5,270 nucleotides of DNA from Thiobacillus sp. (GTDB taxonomy: Bacteria; Pseudomonadota; Gammaproteobacteria; Burkholderiales; Thiobacillaceae). The translations under genes and the position numbers were made by a program. Where the stretch lies: positions 1 to 5,270 of the forward strand of contig JAIWOS010000062.1 of assembly GCA_020217265.1 (NCBI GenBank), written 5' to 3'. Numbering within the stretch: position 1 is the first letter of the stretch; each line of letters begins with the position of its first letter. The notes under the pieces are model-generated. The model was not told where the DNA came from and did no database searches. It worked only from the letters and a program-made list of their open reading frames with translations. Of this stretch, positions 1-5,270 are shown piece after piece.

Positions 1-572
1 GAATCGCCGGCGCCGGCGACGCCGGTGCGCGCGAAGCGGCGGTACTCCCCGGCAAGCGGCGACGCGAGGCCGAGCCAGCGTTCGAGTGCGGCGAACAGGC
101 GCGGCGTGCCGCCGAGCAGCGTATCGGCGTCGAAGTAGAAATAGCGGCGCGGATGGCGTGTGGCGAAGTCGGCAAGCGCAGCGAGGCGATCGACGTAGTA
201 GCCGGCCGCCCCTGCGGGCGTGGCGTAGGGGTCGTCGCGGCGCTTGTCGGCGAACAGCGCGACGATGCTCGGCAGGGTTGCCGCGGGCGCGCGCAGCGTG
301 GTCAGGATCGCCGCGTCCGCCAGTTCGGGCAGTGCCAGGTTCAGCGTGTAGTCGTTGTGCAGCAGCTTGTCGAACAGCATCCGCCCCGTTGGTTTGAGCG
401 CGTCGTGCGCGGCGTAGTGCGCGAGCTGGCGGTCGAGGTCGTCGGCCTGCGCGTAGCTGCGGTGCATTTCATAGTAACCGTCGATTTCCGGATGCGATCC
501 GAGCACGTGCCCGAGGAGGCTGGTGTAGGCGCGCATGTGGCTCAACAGAAAAATTCGTGCAGGCTGCAGCAT
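1..572 (-). CDS. Sulfotransferase family protein (N-terminal 190 residues, 3' end beyond window)
   Basis: This reads as a PAPS-dependent sulfotransferase-like enzyme, which would move a sulfuryl group from PAPS to an unknown acceptor in the cytoplasm. The frame runs from ATG at 572-570 to the left edge with no stop. Near the N-terminus, IFLLSHMRAYTSLLGHVLGS (residues 7-26), followed by HPEI, sits where the 5'-phosphosulfate loop is expected. TTLRAPAATLPSI (91-103) gives R94-x7-S102, the spacing of the 3'-phosphate-binding Arg/Ser pair. Later, YFDADTLL (147-154) and ALERWLGL (162-169) match the usual helix-strand pattern of the fold. The loop is variant: HMRAYTS replaces the common PRSGTT. The ATG at 572 is the first normal start after the upstream TAG in this frame at 677-675. 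No Shine-Dalgarno is visible, so translation may be coupled to an upstream reading frame. The gene lies downstream of dciA on the same strand. Family call fairly sure; substrate unknown. Confidence 0.85.
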   Translation of the reverse strand, partial: MLQPARIFLLSHMRAYTSLLGHVLGSHPEIDGYYEMHRSYAQADDLDRQLAHYAAHDALKPTGRMLFDKLLHNDYTLNLALPELADAAILTTLRAPAATLPSIVALFADKRRDDPYATPAGAAGYYVDRLAALADFATRHPRRYFYFDADTLLGGTPRLFAALERWLGLASPLAGEYRRFARTGVAGAGD

Positions 573-574
573 GG

Positions 575-697
575 TTAGGCCGGCCAGTTGAGGATGAGGG
601 ATCGGTCCGGCCCGCGTTGCTGCGTCACGCCCTGGCTGGCAGGAGAACCGTCGAGCCGGGCAAGGGCGGCGGCGCTAGCCCCGACAGTCCGGTGCAT
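575..697 (-). CDS. Possible 40-aa small ORF between dciA and the sulfotransferase gene
   Basis: An ATG at 697-695 opens a 40-codon frame ending in TAA at 577-575. It overlaps the 3' end of dciA by 23 bases and stops two bases before the sulfotransferase ATG, which suits translational coupling. About 80% of its third codon positions are G or C, better than the competing frame that continues the dciA/sulfotransferase phase through this gap (about 62%). The peptide starts [12 protein letters not shown] and ends DRSLILNWPA. I do not recognise it, and it has no signal peptide or membrane segment. No ribosome binding site is evident. It may be a chance open frame in GC-rich DNA; otherwise this roughly 100-base gap shows nothing. 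Confidence 0.2.
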   Translation of the reverse strand: MHRTVGASAAALARLDGSPASQGVTQQRGPDRSLILNWPA

Positions 698-1115
698 GGT
701 GGCGCAAAAGGCGGGTCAATGCGTCCTTCAGCGGGCCCTCCTCGATGCTCGCGTTCAGTTGGGACAGGCCATCGAGCGCGGCAGTCGGCAGCCCGGGTTT
801 GTCGACAGGGGGGACATAACGCGCCAAGAGCGCGGGGTCGACGATGCTGCGCACCTTAACGACGGGCAAGCCGAGCTTGCCGAGCGCTAAGATCATGGCG
901 TCGGTATCGTGGCGCAGCCGGCTGGCGATTGCTCCGCTCGCGCAGGCCAGAGACAACACACCCCCCTCAAAGGTTTGAACCCGCACGTGACCGACGAGCG
1001 GTGCCGTCAGCACACGGTCGAGCGCAGCCTGGAGCTTGAGCAGGGACTGCGCGCGCGCGGCCACGTCCTGCGGCATCTGCCGAGCGAGCAGATCGGCTAG
1101 GCGCTCGGCGCTCAT
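675..1115 (-). CDS. dciA: DciA / DUF721 family DNA-replication helicase loader
   Basis: A 146-residue cytoplasmic protein of the DUF721 family, whose studied members (DciA) bind the replicative helicase DnaB and help load it in bacteria lacking DnaC/DnaI-type loaders. The DUF721 pattern is recognisable: an N-terminal helix with [12 protein letters not shown] (residues 26-37), a hydrophobic strand region with [18 protein letters not shown] (41-58), then a helix with [18 protein letters not shown] (65-82) and strand VVKVRSI (85-91). A C-terminal helical segment carries [15 protein letters not shown]. The length is normal for proteobacterial members. The start at 1115 has GGGAAGG ten bases upstream (1132-1126), a rather distant but usable ribosome binding site. 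The gene is divergent from secA, and the 122 bases between them must hold both promoters. The stop is TAG at 677-675. The family is identified from pattern; the helicase-loader role comes from family knowledge. Confidence 0.85.
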   Translation of the reverse strand: MSAERLADLLARQMPQDVAARAQSLLKLQAALDRVLTAPLVGHVRVQTFEGGVLSLACASGAIASRLRHDTDAMILALGKLGLPVVKVRSIVDPALLARYVPPVDKPGLPTAALDGLSQLNASIEEGPLKDALTRLLRHHAPDCRG

Positions 1116-1133
1116 GGTCCGGGAACCTTCCCG

Positions 1134-1189
1134 ATGCCGACAGCTCGGAATGCTGTCTCGGGCCTGTCATGGCCGGCTCCGGTCGGCAT
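1134..1189. repeat. Nested inverted repeats in the dciA-secA divergent intergenic region
   Basis: ATGCCGAC (1134-1141) and GTCGGCAT (1182-1189) form a perfect 8-bp inverted repeat. Inside it, GACAGC (1139-1144) and GCTGTC (1152-1157) form a perfect 6-bp repeat around a 7-base loop. The outer right arm ends two bases before the probable secA -10 box, so the element covers the -35 zone of secA and lies upstream of dciA. It could be an operator or a cruciform-forming site; no known operator consensus was recognised. Confidence 0.4.
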
Positions 1190-1191
1190 GT

Positions 1192-1197
1192 TAAAAT
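1192..1197 (+). promoter_or_regulatory. Probable secA -10 element (TAAAAT)
   Basis: TAAAAT in the context TTAAAATTC is the only AT-rich hexamer in the divergent spacer and matches the sigma-70 -10 consensus at 5 of 6 bases. It lies 40 bases before the secA ATG and would give a leader of about 34 bases. No good -35 hexamer is found 16-18 bases upstream; CTGTCA at 1164-1169 is too far away (22 bases). The promoter may need an activator or may be wrongly placed. Confidence 0.4.
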
Positions 1198-1237
1198 TCA
1201 ACGATTTACCGCGTCCTGCGGGCATTCCGGATCCCCC

Positions 1238-3952
<2,715 letters not shown>

Positions 3953-3958
3953 GGAGAG
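3953..3958 (+). promoter_or_regulatory. Strong ribosome binding site for the 75-aa gene
   Basis: GGAGAG directly follows the secA TAA and is preceded by an A, giving AGGAGA, five bases before the ATG at 3964. It is one of only two clear Shine-Dalgarno sequences among the plus-strand genes here. It fixes the start of the small gene and suggests efficient translation from the secA transcript. Confidence 0.8.
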
Positions 3959-3963
3959 ACACG

Positions 3964-4191
3964 ATGCCGTACTACGTATTCCGCCTGGGCATGTTCAAGG
4001 TGATGGAAAAGCAGGGCGAGTGGGCGAGCTTCAAGGAAGCCAAGGCGCACGTCAACGAACTCAGGAAAACGCTCGACCCGAAGTCCGGCGACCAGTACAA
4101 GATGATCTTCGCCGAGAACGAAATCGTCGCGCAGGAAACGCTCGCCGCCGAACGCGAACTCGACAAGACGCTTTCCGGCGACGACTGGTAG
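3964..4191 (+). CDS. Small conserved hypothetical protein, 75 aa, downstream of secA
   Basis: A 75-residue soluble protein starting MPYYVFRLGMFKVMEKQGEW, rich in charged residues, with no signal peptide, membrane segment or cysteine. The layout is an N-terminal strand (YYVFRLG), a helix with SFKEAKAHVNELRKTL (residues 22-37), a strand QYKMIFAENE (44-53), and a C-terminal helix AQETLAAERELDK ending in an acidic GDDW. It resembles small uncharacterised proteins of beta- and gammaproteobacteria that begin MPYYVYR and contain an IFAENE-like motif; this is recalled, not searched. No function is known to me. It follows secA by 11 bases with a strong ribosome binding site, so co-transcription with secA is likely. 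The start is secure because of the Shine-Dalgarno. Two hairpins follow its stop. Certain as a gene, unknown in role. Confidence 0.88.
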   Translation: MPYYVFRLGMFKVMEKQGEWASFKEAKAHVNELRKTLDPKSGDQYKMIFAENEIVAQETLAAERELDKTLSGDDW

Positions 4192-4198
4192 GATGGTA

Positions 4199-4227
4199 TG
4201 GCGCGTTGCGCCAGGCCGGGTCCGGCC
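4199..4227 (+). other. Two back-to-back hairpins after the 75-aa gene
   Basis: TGGCGC (4199-4204) and GCGCCA (4208-4213) make a perfect 6-bp stem with loop GTT. The next base begins GGCCGG (4214-4219) and CCGGCC (4222-4227), a second perfect stem, probably 5 bp with a 4-base loop in RNA. No T-run follows, so this is not a canonical intrinsic terminator. It may protect the secA transcript end, slow polymerase, or separate expression of the two flanking genes. Confidence 0.5.
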
Positions 4228-4251
4228 CGTTGAACCCTTCGAACTGATTGC

Positions 4252-4698
4252 ATGGCCGAGTACAACGAAGACGCTTACAAGCTGGCCCGCAAGGCCTACA
4301 TCGAATACAGCTGCCCGTTCGAGCGCGCGCTGCTGTCGCGTTGCGTGGCCTGTACGCGTTCGAAGAAGCTCAATCTCGCCGAGCGCGAGGCCATCGCCTG
4401 CGGCGCGCCGGAGGTGCGCACGCACTGTCTGGCCTTCTATCATGCCCTGCACGACAACGCGCAGTTCGCGTTGAAGATCAACCCCGATGCGCCGTGGCCG
4501 TTCGGCAAGGAAATCCGCGCCCAGTGCGGCGGCGTGCGCGGGCTGGCCGCAGCCCTGGGTGGCGCCGGCGACGAGACGACCGACATCGCTTCGACCGTGC
4601 TGCAGGGGCTGGCGGAAAAAGGCGACTGCGCCGCCTTCCCCTACTCGGAAATCATGCGCGCCGTGGTGCACTACGAACCGCGCAAACGGCGGGGCTGA
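4252..4698 (+). CDS. Cysteine-rich cytoplasmic protein of unknown function, possible metal or Fe-S binder
   Basis: A 148-residue protein with no signal peptide or membrane span and seven cysteines at 21, 31, 34, 50, 59, 92 and 126. The first five form C-x9-C-x2-C-x15-C-x8-C across YSCPFERALLSRCVACTRS and the following helix (NLAEREAIACGAPEVRTHC). C92 lies in IRAQCGGVRGL, and the tail holds FPYSEIMRAVVHYEPRKRR. This spacing suggests a bound zinc or iron-sulfur cluster, but that is inference. I recall similar uncharacterised betaproteobacterial proteins with the QCGG and PYSEI segments, without a named function. The start is forced: the same frame has a stop (TGA at 4231-4233) and no other ATG, GTG or TTG between. 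No Shine-Dalgarno is visible. It lies 60 bases after the 75-aa gene, separated by two hairpins, and is followed by another hairpin. G/C-rich third positions match its neighbours, so no sign of recent transfer. Confidence 0.85.
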   Translation: MAEYNEDAYKLARKAYIEYSCPFERALLSRCVACTRSKKLNLAEREAIACGAPEVRTHCLAFYHALHDNAQFALKINPDAPWPFGKEIRAQCGGVRGLAAALGGAGDETTDIASTVLQGLAEKGDCAAFPYSEIMRAVVHYEPRKRRG

Positions 4699-4701
4699 CG
4701 G

Positions 4702-4718
4702 AACCCGGGCGCCGGGTT
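4702..4718 (+). other. Hairpin after the cysteine-rich gene
   Basis: AACCCGG (4702-4708) and CCGGGTT (4712-4718) form a perfect 7-bp stem with loop GCG, starting four bases after the TGA of the cysteine-rich gene. There is no T-run, so it is at best a weak or factor-dependent transcript end. Its right arm overlaps the -35 hexamer of the following promoter by two bases. Confidence 0.5.
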
Positions 4719-4745
4719 GGCGGTCGTACCTGCGCTGACTATACT
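4717..4745 (+). promoter_or_regulatory. Sigma-70-like promoter before the secreted Cys/His-rich gene
   Basis: TTGGCG (4717-4722) and TATACT (4740-4745) are separated by exactly 17 bases. The -10 matches consensus at 5 of 6 bases and the -35 at 3 of 6 (the TTG). Transcription would begin around 4751-4753, practically on the A of the ATG at 4753, which predicts a leaderless or near-leaderless message. No Shine-Dalgarno exists before that ATG, in agreement. The 17-base spacer TACCTGCGC has no obvious dyad that would mark a MerR-type operator. Confidence 0.5.
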
Positions 4746-4752
4746 CATCGAC

Positions 4753-5103
4753 ATGCGTGCCTCGTTCAAAGCCCTGCTGACGCTGTGCCTGATGCTGGCC
4801 CTGCCGCTGCAGGGCTATGCGGCGGCGACCATGCTGTCGTGCGCGTTCGGCCACGGCAGCGCGCCGCCGGCCGTCGAAACCGCGCCGTCGTGTCACACCA
4901 CCGAAACGCCCGATGCGCCGCCTGCACGGCACGACTGCGCACATTGCGCCGTGTGCCTGCACGCCACCGCGCTGCCTATCCCGATGGTGGCCGCCCTCCC
5001 CGAAGCGCAAAGCGTGCGCGACTATGCGTCCGTCCCCGCAACTGTCCTTGCCAGTCACGTGCCCGACGGGCCCGAACGACCGCCAAGGTCTGACCTCGCC
5101 TGA
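4753..5103 (+). CDS. Small exported Cys/His-rich protein, probably metal-related
   Basis: A 116-residue protein with a clear signal peptide: basic start MRASFK, hydrophobic core ALLTLCLMLALPL, and cleavage after GYAAA near residue 25. The mature part is about 90 residues, with C30, C47 and a dense cluster HDCAHCAVCLH (60-70) giving C62-x2-C65-x2-C68-x-H70. It ends SHVPDGPERPPRSDLA. A Pro/Ala-rich mature chain, one Cys/His cluster and a PxGxERPPR tail recall small periplasmic proteins (DUF2946-like) that often precede copper/heavy-metal efflux genes; this is memory, not a search. The cluster could bind Cu(I) or Zn(II). The frame also opens at a TTG at 4717, but the ATG at 4753 begins the signal peptide and sits at the predicted transcription start. 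The next gene, also exported, begins 63 bases downstream, so the two probably form an operon. Confidence 0.8.
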   Translation: MRASFKALLTLCLMLALPLQGYAAATMLSCAFGHGSAPPAVETAPSCHTTETPDAPPARHDCAHCAVCLHATALPIPMVAALPEAQSVRDYASVPATVLASHVPDGPERPPRSDLA

Positions 5104-5154
5104 TTGCCCGCCGCGCAAGCGGCATCCTTCAATCACGCGCGGCGATTGCCGCGC
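5101..5154 (+). other. Structured spacer RNA with alternative pairings before the last gene
   Basis: TGATTG (5101-5106, including the stop codon of the exported Cys/His gene) can pair with CAATCA (5130-5135), enclosing GCCGC-GCAA-GCGGC (5110-5123), a 5-bp stem with a GNRA-type tetraloop. A second perfect 7-bp hairpin, GCGCGGC-GATT-GCCGCGC (5137-5154), ends three bases before the ribosome binding site. CAATC (5130-5134) could instead pair with GATTG (5144-5148), excluding both the outer stem and the second hairpin. Ribosomes ending the upstream gene would cover 5101-5106, so the structure could link translation of the two genes. The stems are seen; the switching is inference. Confidence 0.4.
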
Positions 5155-5157
5155 AGC

Positions 5158-5162
5158 GAGGA
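5158..5162 (+). promoter_or_regulatory. Ribosome binding site of the last gene
   Basis: GAGGA lies four bases before the ATG at 5167 and three bases after the end of the hairpin at 5137-5154. The short spacing is acceptable, and it supports the choice of this start. Confidence 0.65.
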
Positions 5163-5166
5163 CATC

Positions 5167-5270
5167 ATGAACACGTCATCGATCCCGCGCCGCAGGGCGC
5201 ACTGGGCCTGCGCCTGCGCGCTGGCCGCCGGGCTGGCGCACGCCACCCCCCCGAATCCGGAGCCGCCGTC
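5167..5270 (+). CDS. N-terminus of an exported protein, cut by the window edge (possibly a TolC-type outer membrane factor)
   Basis: Only 34 codons are present. They encode MNTSSIPRRRAHW, a basic n-region, then the hydrophobic stretch ACACALAAGLAHA with a likely signal peptidase I site after A26, and a Pro-rich mature start TPPNPEPPS. There is no lipobox Cys at the cleavage point, so it is probably not a lipoprotein. Start supported by GAGGA four bases upstream. It follows the exported Cys/His-rich protein by 63 structured bases. In metal-efflux operons with such a small first gene the next gene is often a CzcC/CusC-like TolC-family channel, but nothing in these 34 residues proves that. A run of seven C (5246-5252) falls just after the cleavage site. 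Confidence 0.7.
   Translation, partial: MNTSSIPRRRAHWACACALAAGLAHATPPNPEPP

Noticed and set aside
573..677. In-frame continuation from the dciA TAG into the sulfotransferase (readthrough fusion)
   Set aside because: No other stop lies between, but the 34 codons have poor third-position G/C and an Arg/Pro-rich sequence with no homology feel. An open run of this length is common in GC-rich DNA.
86..890. Several plus-strand frames of 100-141 codons at the left end
   Set aside because: They oppose the sulfotransferase and dciA genes on the minus strand, which carry clear family motifs; the plus-strand products are Arg-rich shadows.
1169..1237. Upstream extension of SecA by 23 residues from ATG 1169
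   Set aside because: The extension lies before the probable -10 element and inside the inverted repeat, while the product from 1238 starts with the canonical SecA N-terminal helix and has normal length.
4193..4474. A 93-codon frame starting just after the 75-aa gene
   Set aside because: It reads through the hairpins and then out of frame over the cysteine-rich gene, giving an Arg/Ser/Pro-rich shadow.

Overview
The window is GC-rich proteobacterial DNA. The SecA sequence (C-terminal zinc-binding tail, GEGKT Walker A), the dciA/secA pairing and the very high G/C at third codon positions suggest a betaproteobacterium, perhaps Rhodocyclales-like. That lineage call rests on style and family memory, not on a search.

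Layout. On the minus strand, running leftwards from about 1115, are dciA (DUF721 helicase-loader family, 675-1115) and the 5' part of a PAPS-dependent sulfotransferase-like gene (1-572, cut by the window edge). A 40-codon frame of doubtful status sits in the roughly 100-base gap between them. A 122-base divergent intergenic region (1116-1237) holds a nested inverted repeat and a likely -10 box for secA. On the plus strand, secA (1238-3952, 904 aa) is complete with all hallmark motifs. It is followed 11 bases later by a 75-aa conserved-looking small protein with a strong Shine-Dalgarno, probably co-transcribed with secA. Next comes a 148-aa cysteine-rich cytoplasmic protein of unknown function (4252-4698).

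The last 570 bases start a different unit. A promoter-like TTGGCG-17-TATACT lies directly before a 116-aa secreted Cys/His-rich protein (4753-5103). A structured 63-base spacer with a good ribosome binding site then leads into the start of another exported protein (5167 to the edge). The small Cys/His-rich exported protein followed by a signal-peptide protein resembles the front end of heavy-metal (copper-type) efflux operons, where the second gene is often a TolC-family outer membrane factor. The second gene is too short here to confirm this.

How the genes work together: SecA drives Sec-dependent export, which the two signal-peptide proteins at the right end would use. DciA belongs to replication (DnaB loading) and shares only the divergent control region with secA. 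No RNA genes, CRISPR arrays, insertion sequences or transposase genes were seen. The less explained material is the set of small Cys-rich genes and the hairpin-rich spacers after 4191, 4698 and 5103.
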